Source: Neisseria subflava (GTDB lineage Bacteria > Pseudomonadota > Gammaproteobacteria > Burkholderiales > Neisseriaceae). From it: DNA of 64,000 nt. Below the pieces are notes generated by a model. It was not told where the DNA came from. It ran no database searches and saw only the letters and a list, made by a program, of their open reading frames with translations. This document shows positions 1 through 7,666 of this stretch, piece by piece (position 1 is the first letter of the stretch; each line of letters opens with the position of its first letter). The translations under genes were made by a program, and so were the position numbers. The stretch spans positions 434,001 to 498,000 of the forward strand of contig NZ_CP039887.1 in the NCBI RefSeq assembly GCF_005221305.1, written 5' to 3'.

Positions 1-866
1 TGAGCTGGCTAGATAAAATTCTTCCTCCGAAAATTAAAAACCGAAGCAGTTCGTCCAGCGTCCCTGAAGGCCTGTGGCACAAATGTCCGTCTTGTTCGGC
101 AACGGTTTACTCAACCGAGTTGAAACAAAACAGCGAAGTCTGTCCGAAATGTAACCATCACAATCCGCTTTCTGCGCGCGAACGTTTGGACCTGCTTTTG
201 GATGAAGAAGGCCGTGAAGAGATTGCAGCCAATATTAAACCGACAGACCCGCTGAAATTTAAAGACAGCAAGAAATATACGGATCGCCTCACTGCTGCGC
301 GTAAAGCAACCGGCGAGGACGATGCTTTGGTCGTTATGAAAGGCACCATGAACGGCCTGCCTGTCGTGGTGGCTGCTTTTGAATTCCGCTTTATCGGCGG
401 CTCCATGGGTTCGGTAGTGGGTGAACGTTTCGTGCAGGGTGTACGCCGTGCTGTTGCAGATAATTGTTCGTTTATTTGCGTGGCGGCTTCCGGTGGTGCG
501 CGTATGCAGGAGGGTTTGAACTCTTTGATGCAGATGACGAAAACTAGCGCGGCTTTGCATTTGCTGACTGAAAAACGTCTGCCGTTTATTTCTGTATTGA
601 CCGACCCGACCATGGGCGGCGTATCTGCCAGCTTTGCTTTCTTGGGCGATGTGGTTTTGGCAGAACCGAATGCTCTGATTGGTTTTGCAGGTCCGCGCGT
701 TATCGAGCAGACTGTACGCGAAACCTTGCCGGAAGGTTTCCAACGTGCAGAATTCTTGTTGGAGAAGGGCGCAATCGACCAAATCGTCGATCGTCGTTCC
801 ATGAAAAAACGTATCAGTGATTTGATTACTTTGTTGCGTCATGAAAGTAAAGTAACTGCTGCTTGA
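1..866 (+). CDS. accD: Acetyl-CoA carboxylase carboxyltransferase subunit beta, start codon cut by window edge
   Basis: AccD is the beta subunit of the carboxyltransferase half of acetyl-CoA carboxylase, which moves the carboxyl group from biotin to acetyl-CoA in the first step of fatty acid synthesis. The window begins with TG of the ATG; the A lies one base outside, so the protein is complete from residue 2 (Ser-Trp-Leu-Asp). It is 288 residues, the usual size. The N-terminal zinc ribbon has Cys29, Cys32, Cys48 and Cys51 in two CPxC pairs, and the crotonase-like carboxyltransferase core follows (GGxMGSVVGE, ASGGARMQEG, PTMGGVSASFA). A DUS hairpin terminator follows the stop. Assignment is secure. 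Confidence 0.97.
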   Translation, partial: SWLDKILPPKIKNRSSSSSVPEGLWHKCPSCSATVYSTELKQNSEVCPKCNHHNPLSARERLDLLLDEEGREEIAANIKPTDPLKFKDSKKYTDRLTAARKATGEDDALVVMKGTMNGLPVVVAAFEFRFIGGSMGSVVGERFVQGVRRAVADNCSFICVAASGGARMQEGLNSLMQMTKTSAALHLLTEKRLPFISVLTDPTMGGVSASFAFLGDVVLAEPNALIGFAGPRVIEQTVRETLPEGFQRAEFLLEKGAIDQIVDRRSMKKRISDLITLLRHESKVTAA

Positions 867-880
867 TTAGCACAATAAGA

Positions 881-914
881 AAGGCCGTCTGAAAGTAATA
901 TTTCAGACGGCCTT
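881..914. terminator. DUS inverted-repeat terminator between accD and yqeY
   Basis: AAGGCCGTCTGAAA and its exact complement form a 14-bp stem with a 6-nt loop, ending in a T run. It serves both convergent genes. Confidence 0.85.
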
Positions 915-929
915 TTTGATTATTGATGA

Positions 930-1376
930 TTAAGCAGTCAATGCGGCTTTCAAAATCTTGTTGACTTCGCCCATGTCGGCTTTGCCGGCCAGACGGGTTT
1001 TCAGTACGCCCATAACTTTGCCCATATCGGCCATGCCTGATGCACCGGTTTCTGTAATGACTGCTTCAACGACAGTCTTGATTTCTTCTGCGGACATCAT
1101 TTGCGGCAGGTAGCGGTTGAGGATTTCGATTTCCGCGTTTTCTTTATCAGCCAAATCTTGACGGCCGGCTTCGGTATAGATTTTGGCGCTGTCTTTGCGC
1201 TGTTTCACCATTTTGGTCAGGATAGAGATGACTTTTGCGTCATCGGCTTCAGTGCGCTCATCTACTTCAAATTGTTTGATGGCGGCATTAATCAGGCGGA
1301 TGGTGCTTAAAGACACTTGGTCTTTGGCACGCATGGCGGTTTTCATGTCTTCGGTTAATTGTGTTTTTAGGCTCAT
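930..1376 (-). CDS. yqeY: GatB/YqeY domain protein
   Basis: This 148-residue protein matches the stand-alone YqeY family, which is related to the tail domain of the GatB amidotransferase subunit and is thought to act on tRNA or translation; its exact role is unknown. It opens MSLKTQLTEDMKTAMRAKD and has the family pattern of charged helices with RYLPQMMSAEEI in the middle. It lies directly behind rpsU on the same strand, the common rpsU-yqeY arrangement, although a hairpin terminator sits between them. Family membership is clear; function is not. Confidence 0.9.
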   Translation of the reverse strand: MSLKTQLTEDMKTAMRAKDQVSLSTIRLINAAIKQFEVDERTEADDAKVISILTKMVKQRKDSAKIYTEAGRQDLADKENAEIEILNRYLPQMMSAEEIKTVVEAVITETGASGMADMGKVMGVLKTRLAGKADMGEVNKILKAALTA

Positions 1377-1419
1377 AATGTTCTCACTTTATATAAAAAG
1401 ATGCCGTCTGAAAAACAAA

Positions 1420-1449
1420 ACACACCGCAAAGCTGCCCTTGCGGTGTGT
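1420..1449 (-). terminator. Rho-independent terminator of rpsU
   Basis: ACACACCGCAA and its exact complement form an 11-bp stem with an 8-nt loop. On the minus strand it is followed by TTTTGTTTTTC. A lone AT-dialect DUS (ATGCCGTCTGAA) lies at 1401-1412. Confidence 0.8.
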
Positions 1450-1474
1450 CGTTTATCACAGGGCAGGCCTGTAA

Positions 1475-1687
1475 TTAGTACATTTTAGGAGGCAGTTGTT
1501 GGCTGCGCAGACGTTTTTGCAGACGTTTGGCTGCAGCAGCTTTTTTGCGTTTGCGTTCGGTAGTTGGTTTTTCGTACGCTTCACGGGCGCGCAGTTCGGT
1601 CAACAGACCGGTTTTTTCTACGGCACGTTTGAAACGACGCATGGCAACTTCAAATGGTTCATTCTCTTTAACACGAATAGCAGGCAT
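1475..1687 (-). CDS. rpsU: 30S ribosomal protein S21
   Basis: S21 is a small basic protein of the 30S subunit involved in mRNA binding at initiation. The 70-residue protein starts MPAIRVKENEPFEVAMRRFKR and has the lysine/arginine-rich C-terminal helix of the family. An AAAGGA ribosome binding site precedes the ATG. A strong sigma-70 promoter lies about 190 bases upstream, leaving an unusually long leader. The gene heads a pair with yqeY. Confidence 0.96.
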   Translation of the reverse strand: MPAIRVKENEPFEVAMRRFKRAVEKTGLLTELRAREAYEKPTTERKRKKAAAAKRLQKRLRSQQLPPKMY

Positions 1688-1877
1688 TTTATTTCCTTTA
1701 AATTTTGTTCAATCAAACCGTTTTAAGAAATAGAGGACGGTTTGTCATAATGGGATAGTTGTTGTATCGCGGGTTTGCCTAGGGCAGGGCGGGATACGCG
1801 CCGTGATGTAAACATCACCTCCTAACAAGTCGGCTTTTGCCGTGCAAGTGACCTTTTCGGTCAGAAACAATCGGGAG

Positions 1878-1906
1878 ATTATCTTATAAACCCGATAGTC
1901 TGTCAA
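1878..1906 (-). promoter_or_regulatory. Sigma-70 promoter for rpsU
   Basis: On the minus strand there is TTGACA (1901-1906), a 17-bp spacer, and GATAAT (1878-1883): six of six and five of six consensus bases at ideal spacing. Transcription would start near 1871 and leave a leader of about 185 nt before the rpsU ATG at 1687. The leader contains two possible hairpins (GATGTAAACATC near 1803-1814, and AAACCGT/ACGGTTT near 1717-1745). Confidence 0.75.
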
Positions 1907-1912
1907 GATTGC

Positions 1913-1956
1913 AGGCCGTCTGAACGTTTGATTCTGTCTCACTTTTCAGACGGCCT
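1913..1956. terminator. DUS inverted repeat behind slt
   Basis: AGGCCGTCTGAA at 1913-1924 and its complement at 1945-1956 enclose a 20-nt loop. It lies just past the stop of the transglycosylase gene and upstream of the rpsU promoter. Confidence 0.7.
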
Positions 1957-1964
1957 ATTTGGTT

Positions 1965-3812
1965 TTAATAACGACCGGGAACCGTACCCATACGTTGTTT
2001 CAACGAAGTTTGCGGTTCGTTGAACAATGACGCGTAATAAGTCGCGTTGGTCATGACTTTTTTCACGTAGTCGCGGGTTTCGGTGAATGGGATGGTCTCG
2101 GCGTAGATGGCGCCTTCCAAAGGCGAAGAAGCCTGCCAGTTGCGGGCGCGGCCGGGGCCGGCATTGTAGCCTGCGGTGGCCATTACTTCGTTATTTTGCA
2201 GGCGGCGTTTGGCATCTGCCATGTACCAAGTACCCATGCGGATGTTGCCATCCATGGTGTAGAGTTCGCTGCTGCTCATCCCGATTTTGCCGGCGATTTC
2301 GCGGGCGGTCGCAGGCATGACCTGCATCAGGCCTTGTGCGCCGACGCTGGATTGAGCGCCCATGACAAAGCGGCTCTCTTGGCGAATCAAACCGTAAACC
2401 CATGCAGGGTCAACGCCTGCCTGTGCGGCATAGCGGACGGTCAGGTCTTTAAACGGAGAGAGGTAGCGCAGCTTGTAGTTGAGTTTGTGATCGGTACGGT
2501 CGGCACTGTTGATTGCCATGTCGTAGAACTGGTTGTCAAAAGCGACTTGTGCGGCAGTCAGCAGGTTGTCTTCATTGAAGTCGCGGGTGGCAAAACGCCA
2601 TTCTGCCTGTGCCTGACGGCGCATTTTGGAGTCGCCGTTGCTTTGGCTGTTTTTAAACAGAACCAATGCGCGTTTGATGGCGCCGTCTTCGCTCATGCGG
2701 CGGACGTCTCTGGCATCGGCATCGGAAACGTTGTTGCGCGTATTGATGCGGCGGCCCAATTCTTCACCTGCCATTACGGCGTAGAAATTGCGGCCGGAAG
2801 CGGCAGCTTTTTCATACATTTCTTTGGCTTGGCTGCTTTTGCCTTGTGCGGCAAAGCTGCGGCCCAGCCAATATTGCCATGTCGGGTCTTTTTGCAGTTT
2901 TTCAGGCATATGCTGAATCACGCTTGCCAATTCGTCCCAACGTTGCAGGCGCAAAGCGGCGCGTGCGTACCATTCTAATTGTTCGTCGGTCAGTTGCTTG
3001 CGATCGGAAACGCGGCCGTAGTAGCTCAAAGCAGTCGGCATGTTTTGGCTTTGTGCATGGTAGTGGCCCAATACGCCCCATGCGAAGCTGCGTTGTTCGC
3101 GGCTGAGGCCGGATTCCATGTCGGATAGGGTGGCGGCGGCAGAAGCGGATTTGCGTGCATCTTTGCCGATCACGCTCAACAGGCTGTATTCGGTCGCACC
3201 TTGCGCGCCACCTTCAAAGGGGCTGCCCAATGCGGCGGCGAGGTTGCGTGCATCTGTGGTTTGACTGTTGCTCAACAAGCCGCGCACGCGACGCCATGCG
3301 TCGTTGGTGTTCAGACGGCCTGAAGCTGCCGCGCTTTCAACCAAGCGGGTACAGCCGGCAGGCAGTTTGCCGGTAACGCGAACCAGTTCGGCGGCTTTGC
3401 TGTAATTGTCGCTGCTCAAATCGGCATAACATTGCACTTCTTGTGCGACGCCGGCGGCGTTCAATTTACTGAATTCTTGACGGAACAAATCCCATTGGCC
3501 GCGCGCGCCCAAGGTTTTCAGCCATTCGTTGCGGACGTTTTCAGCCATTGCGCTGTCGCTGGCTTGGGATAAAAATTGTTGTACCCAAGCATCGTCGCCG
3601 CGTTTGGCGGCATCGATGGCGCTTTGGTATTGGCTGTAATCGGACAGGATTTTGGATTCGCTGTCGGCGCGGCGTGAAGGAATAGAAGTGGATTTAGGCT
3701 GAACGACGGTTTCGCTTTTCGAAGCAGTCGGTGTGTTTTGGGTGGCGCACGCCGATAAAACAGCGGCGGTAATCAAGCTGAGGGAGAGAGGGAAAAGACG
3801 TTGAACGTTCAT
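1965..3812 (-). CDS. slt: Soluble-type lytic murein transglycosylase (Slt family) lipoprotein
   Basis: This enzyme cleaves the MurNAc-GlcNAc bond of peptidoglycan with formation of the 1,6-anhydro product. The start at 3812 (MNVQRLFPLSLSL) gives a lipoprotein signal ending in LSAC, so the protein is probably anchored in the outer membrane. A longer frame begins only with TTG. The protein is 615 residues: a long alpha-helical superhelix (about 60-440) followed by an SLT catalytic domain. The catalytic glutamate lies in RQESRF near residue 479, with the GLMQVMPATA and AGYNAGPGR motifs behind it. Length and layout fit Slt70-type enzymes. Confidence 0.93.
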   Translation of the reverse strand: MNVQRLFPLSLSLITAAVLSACATQNTPTASKSETVVQPKSTSIPSRRADSESKILSDYSQYQSAIDAAKRGDDAWVQQFLSQASDSAMAENVRNEWLKTLGARGQWDLFRQEFSKLNAAGVAQEVQCYADLSSDNYSKAAELVRVTGKLPAGCTRLVESAAASGRLNTNDAWRRVRGLLSNSQTTDARNLAAALGSPFEGGAQGATEYSLLSVIGKDARKSASAAATLSDMESGLSREQRSFAWGVLGHYHAQSQNMPTALSYYGRVSDRKQLTDEQLEWYARAALRLQRWDELASVIQHMPEKLQKDPTWQYWLGRSFAAQGKSSQAKEMYEKAAASGRNFYAVMAGEELGRRINTRNNVSDADARDVRRMSEDGAIKRALVLFKNSQSNGDSKMRRQAQAEWRFATRDFNEDNLLTAAQVAFDNQFYDMAINSADRTDHKLNYKLRYLSPFKDLTVRYAAQAGVDPAWVYGLIRQESRFVMGAQSSVGAQGLMQVMPATAREIAGKIGMSSSELYTMDGNIRMGTWYMADAKRRLQNNEVMATAGYNAGPGRARNWQASSPLEGAIYAETIPFTETRDYVKKVMTNATYYASLFNEPQTSLKQRMGTVPGRY

Positions 3813-3922
3813 TGGATACCGTGTCGTTTTTATAATCAAAATAACTGCTTATTTTAAATGAATTATGCGGAATAACCGAATTACAAACTGATATTTACAT
3901 TTTCAAAGCCAGGAAATGATTA

Positions 3923-3974
3923 AGGCCGTCTGAAATATGAAACACTTTTGAGGTATTCCTAATTCAGACGGCCT
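3923..3974. terminator. DUS inverted repeat behind fxsA
   Basis: AGGCCGTCTGAA and its complement are separated by a 28-nt loop, immediately after the fxsA stop. The loop is long for a terminator, so activity is less certain. Confidence 0.55.
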
Positions 3975-3990
3975 TTTATGAAGGAAGTCG

Positions 3991-4458
3991 TCAATCGGGT
4001 TTGTGTTCGATATAGTCTTGCGGTTTGTCGGCTTTGTTGGTGCGCGTAACCGTATATTCGCCTTCGATAATGTCTTCATCATCTTTGGCGGAGCTGTAAG
4101 TCTGGTGGCTTTGGAAAGATTGCGTAGAAGAAACGGCCGCGTTGCCTTTAAACGGAATCAGCAAGAGCAGGGCAACGGCGGTTGAAATAAAACCGGGGCT
4201 GAGTAGGAAAACCGCGGCGGCAGTATAGCGAATCGGCCACAGCATCTGATAGAGGGAAATGTTTTGGCCGCTGCGGACGGCTGCGCCTGCGAGTAAAAGG
4301 CCGGAGATACCGGTATGGCGCAGCATAAAGATACCGCTGATAAAGCTGAGAGCCATCAAAAATAGCGTCCAACCGCCGCCAAGCCAGTCGGCAACCCAGA
4401 CGATGGACATGATTTCCAAAAAGATTAAAACCAAAAAACCGATTCCAAAATACTGCAT
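3991..4458 (-). CDS. fxsA: FxsA family membrane protein
   Basis: FxsA is a small inner-membrane protein; in E. coli its overproduction relieves F-plasmid exclusion of phage T7. The sequence shows about four hydrophobic segments in the first 120 residues and a charged C-terminal tail. I place the start at 4458 (MQYFGIGFL), because GAAGGAAC lies about ten bases before it. A further in-frame ATG at 4476 has no ribosome binding site. The result is 155 residues, usual for the family. The cellular role is unknown. Confidence 0.85.
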   Translation of the reverse strand: MQYFGIGFLVLIFLEIMSIVWVADWLGGGWTLFLMALSFISGIFMLRHTGISGLLLAGAAVRSGQNISLYQMLWPIRYTAAAVFLLSPGFISTAVALLLLIPFKGNAAVSSTQSFQSHQTYSSAKDDEDIIEGEYTVTRTNKADKPQDYIEHKPD

Positions 4459-4569
4459 AAGTGTTTGTTCCTTCATTCAACGGATAGTGTCGATTGTGTT
4501 CTATCTAGATAAAGATAAACCTTATTTTTTTCAAGCAAATGCTGTGTGAAAAAGGGTAAACGGACGATG

Positions 4570-4617
4570 AGGCCGTCTGAACGGAGATATAAAGAAGGCA
4601 GATGTTTCAGATGGCCT
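4570..4617. repeat. Decayed DUS inverted pair
   Basis: AGGCCGTCTGAA at 4570-4581 faces TTCAGATGGCCT at 4606-4617, which has one substitution in the DUS core. It lies just beyond the stop of the spermidine synthase homologue and may still form a hairpin. Confidence 0.6.
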
Positions 4618-4626
4618 TTAGATATT

Positions 4627-6141
4627 CTATCGCATCACATTGTTCCAATCACTTTCAAAATAACTGACGAGAATTTGGTTGTTCAAATAATTTGCTTCCA
4701 CCTTGCGCCTTGCCATATCGGGCGGAAAGCGGAACATTTCGGCAACAGTCTGGGCATTGAGATATCGTGTGGGTACGTCGAATTTTTGCGGAATGGGGAA
4801 GCTTTGGTCAAACCCTGCCAGCACAAATCCCCATTCGCCGAAGGAGGGGACGTAAACATGATAGGGCGCGGTATTCAACTTGGCCGCTTCGAGGGTGGCA
4901 ACGACCGACCAGTAGGCGTTGGGGGCGAAGTAGGGCGAGGTGGATTGGACGACGATTTTGCCCTGCGGCTGAAGATGGCGGGCGACGAGGCGGTACATGG
5001 GGACGGAGTAGAGTTTGCCCAGCGAGAAGTTGGACGGGTCGGGCAGGTCGATGATGATGACGTCGAATTTTTCAGACGACCCTTCCAGCCATTTGGCGGC
5101 ATCGTCGTTGACGATGTGCATTTTGGGATGGGACAGCGAGCCTTGGTTGAGCGCGCTTAAGGCGGCGGAAGTTTTAAAGGTGGCGGTCATGTCAGGGTCT
5201 AAATCGACCAGGGTAACGTGTTTGACCTGCGGGTATTTCAAGACTTCGCGCGCCGCCAGCCCGTCGCCGCCGCCGAGAATGAGGACGCGGGTGGCGTTTT
5301 GAACCATCTGCATGGCGGGCAGAACGAGTGCTTCATGGTAACGGGCTTCGTCGCGTGAGGAGAATTGCAGGTTGTCGTTGATGTAGAGGCGGGTGTCGTC
5401 TTTCCAGCGGGTAACGACCAGCCGTTGGTAGGGAGAATGGCTTTGATAGACGACGGGATCGCCGAAATAGCTTTGTTCGGCTTTGAAAGAGATACGGTCG
5501 GCGTAGGCGAAGGCGGCGGCGAGGACGGACAAGACAATCAGCGCGCGCAGGCGGATGGCGCGGTAGCGGGGTAATTCGGATTTGAATACACGCGCGGTCA
5601 GATAGGCGACGGCGGCGTTGAAAATGCCAAACAACAAGGCGGAACGCGCCATGCCGAGTTTGGGGGCGAGCAGGAGCGGAAATAATAACGAGACGGCAAG
5701 TGCGCCTAAGTAGTCGAAGGTCAATACTTTGGAAACGAGTTCTTTAAATTCCGCCCCTTTTTGGTTTAACACGCGCATGACTAAAGGAATTTCCATGCCG
5801 ACAACCATGCCGACAATCAGTACAAAAGCGTAGAGCAGGGTGCGGAACGGGGCGGCGGATAAACCGAAGGCCACAAATAATGCCAGCGCGGAAATGCCGC
5901 CGATGATGCCGACCAGAAGTTCGATTTCGATAAAGCGGTGCAACACGTCTTTATCTTTGATGTATTGGGTCAGGTGGGCACCGATACCCATTGAAAACAG
6001 ATAAAGCCCGATGACGGAGGAAAACTGCAAAATACTGTCGCCCAAAAGATAGCTTGCGAGCGCGGCGATGATGAGCTCGTAAGCAAGGCCGCAGCTGGCG
6101 ACGATAAAAACGGAGATGATGAGGGTGCGGTGGGCGTTCAT
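4627..6141 (-). CDS. Spermidine synthase-like protein with N-terminal membrane domain
   Basis: The C-terminal half (about 250-504) is a spermine/spermidine synthase fold with the nucleotide-binding motif LILGGGDGLAAREVLKY and the acidic VDLDPD. The N-terminal half (about 1-220) is strongly hydrophobic with six or seven likely membrane segments. Soluble SpeE is about 290 residues, so this 504-residue form belongs to the membrane-fused subfamily, whose substrate is not established. The catalytic-site DLPDPSNF replaces the DSxDP type motif of true aminopropyltransferases. No speD lies nearby. I would call it a polyamine aminopropyltransferase homologue rather than a proven spermidine synthase. 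Confidence 0.82.
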   Translation of the reverse strand: MNAHRTLIISVFIVASCGLAYELIIAALASYLLGDSILQFSSVIGLYLFSMGIGAHLTQYIKDKDVLHRFIEIELLVGIIGGISALALFVAFGLSAAPFRTLLYAFVLIVGMVVGMEIPLVMRVLNQKGAEFKELVSKVLTFDYLGALAVSLLFPLLLAPKLGMARSALLFGIFNAAVAYLTARVFKSELPRYRAIRLRALIVLSVLAAAFAYADRISFKAEQSYFGDPVVYQSHSPYQRLVVTRWKDDTRLYINDNLQFSSRDEARYHEALVLPAMQMVQNATRVLILGGGDGLAAREVLKYPQVKHVTLVDLDPDMTATFKTSAALSALNQGSLSHPKMHIVNDDAAKWLEGSSEKFDVIIIDLPDPSNFSLGKLYSVPMYRLVARHLQPQGKIVVQSTSPYFAPNAYWSVVATLEAAKLNTAPYHVYVPSFGEWGFVLAGFDQSFPIPQKFDVPTRYLNAQTVAEMFRFPPDMARRKVEANYLNNQILVSYFESDWNNVMR

Positions 6142-6221
6142 GATGACGTTTTTGTTGCTTGAGTGTGGGCAATGTAATGATTTTTAAGGTGGGCTGCAAG
6201 TTTATTTATAGGATGTAGAAA

Positions 6222-6252
6222 AGGCCGTCTGAACAATTGTTTCAGACGGCCT
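6222..6252. terminator. DUS hairpin behind the porin gene
   Basis: AGGCCGTCTGAA/TTCAGACGGCCT with a 7-nt loop lies just past the porin stop codon on the minus strand. Confidence 0.8.
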
Positions 6253-6267
6253 TTAATCTGTCAGGCA

Positions 6268-7338
6268 TTAATAGCGGTGTTTGAATACCATGCCCACTGC
6301 GTAAGAAGATTTTTTCGGTAAATCTTCATCGTATTTCGGATTGACGTTTTCTTTCAACCAGCCGGCGCCGAGTGTGGCGGTTGTCCGTTTGGAGAAGCTG
6401 TAATCGGTGCTGACGGCGACGTGTTTGTAGTCTTCGCCGACAGAGCTTTTACCGTAGGCGAAACCGATTTGAGGTTTGAAATTGCCTACTTTGTATGAGC
6501 CGGACACCATAAATTCTTTGGTGTTGTTGATTTCTTTGTCGTAAGAACCGGCTACGTTGCCTGCCGCATCTTTCCATACGCCCCAGCAGCTGAAGCCGTC
6601 GCAAGTGTTTTTGGCGTATTGGAACGCGGCATCGACGGAGATTTTGTCTTTGCTGTATCCGGCCATGAATGCATGGGCTTGGAAGTCTTTGGTTTCGGTC
6701 GGAGAGTCGTTGGGTGCGTATTCGGCAGCGTAGTGGGCGTTAAAGCCGTTGTTTGGGTGGTTGTAGTCCACACCCCAGCCGAAAACCCAGTCGCCGTCAC
6801 GTTTTTTATCCGGACTCCAGTCGTTGTTGTTGCGTGCGGCATTGGAACCTGGGGAAACGTTGAATTTGAATTGGAAACCGTTTTTCCAAGGAGACTCATA
6901 AGCCATAGAAACGCGACGTTGGCCGAAGCGGGAAATTTTGCCGAATTCCAAAATCGAGCTGTTGGTGTCAAACGGGTTCAGATAAATGCTGTTCATGGGT
7001 GTACTGATGTAACCCATTTTGACGGTACCAAGGTTTTTGTAGCTGTTGAGCGCAACGTATGAGTCGGCAGTGCCCCAGCCGCTCCAGCGGTCAGAATCGA
7101 AGTAAATAAAGGAGCCAAGTTGCCATTTCAGCCATAAGTCGTTGTTGAGTCGTACTTCATCGGAGAGATAAAGACTGGAACTTTTATCGGAAATGGTTGT
7201 ATTGGTGACGCCGGTTTTATTGTTGTGTTCGACCTCGGTCATGATGTAGATGGTACCGCTCATTTTAGGTTCGGCGTGGGCGAAGCTTATGGAAGAGCCG
7301 ATGAGGGTAGTGGCAACAAAGCAAGATAACTTGTTCAT
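6268..7338 (-). CDS. Outer membrane porin (Gram-negative type, Neisseria PorA/PorB-like)
   Basis: This is a 356-residue general diffusion porin precursor. A signal peptide of about 22 residues ends in FAHA before EPKMSGTIY, and the C terminus ends in aromatic Tyr (KHRY), typical of beta-barrel proteins recognised by the Bam complex. The mature part has the porin layout: early strand KMSGTIYIM, acidic constriction-loop region, and repeated amphipathic strands. A strong AAGGAGAA ribosome binding site precedes the ATG. It is monocistronic. Which porin class it is equivalent to cannot be told by eye; it is more divergent than classical PorB. Confidence 0.88.
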   Translation of the reverse strand: MNKLSCFVATTLIGSSISFAHAEPKMSGTIYIMTEVEHNNKTGVTNTTISDKSSSLYLSDEVRLNNDLWLKWQLGSFIYFDSDRWSGWGTADSYVALNSYKNLGTVKMGYISTPMNSIYLNPFDTNSSILEFGKISRFGQRRVSMAYESPWKNGFQFKFNVSPGSNAARNNNDWSPDKKRDGDWVFGWGVDYNHPNNGFNAHYAAEYAPNDSPTETKDFQAHAFMAGYSKDKISVDAAFQYAKNTCDGFSCWGVWKDAAGNVAGSYDKEINNTKEFMVSGSYKVGNFKPQIGFAYGKSSVGEDYKHVAVSTDYSFSKRTTATLGAGWLKENVNPKYDEDLPKKSSYAVGMVFKHRY

Positions 7339-7666
7339 TTTATTCTCCTTTTATGTCTTTTTCTTAATTGGGGACGGGAAATTCGGATAATCTTATTTGA
7401 CAAATTATAAAAAATCAATACATTTGTAATTTATCGTAGGATAAATTGAAAAATAGTTTTCAGTTACGTATTTTTGTGTTAATTTGCCAACAATCTTGGA
7501 TGGCTCACTATTATCCTGATGGAATATGTGGTTTAAAACACTATTTTCATGACTTGAAATAGACGATTTAACTGCATTGGAAAAATTCTAACTAAATGTA
7601 GTCGAGTGTAGTTTGAATAATCAGGCCGTCTGAAAAAGAAGAATACCCAAAAAGAAGGAATGAAAT
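7339..7666. promoter_or_regulatory. Divergent promoter region between porin and oppA
   Basis: This AT-rich stretch of 328 bp separates two divergent genes. On the minus strand TATAAT lies at 7404-7409, 66 bases before the porin ATG, but no -35 is well placed. One single DUS lies at 7623-7634, between any oppA promoter and its start. I see no coding sequence. Confidence 0.5.

Noticed and set aside
1745..1942. 65-codon minus-strand frame upstream of rpsU
   Set aside because: It runs across the promoter, leader hairpins and a DUS and has no recognisable protein character or ribosome binding site.
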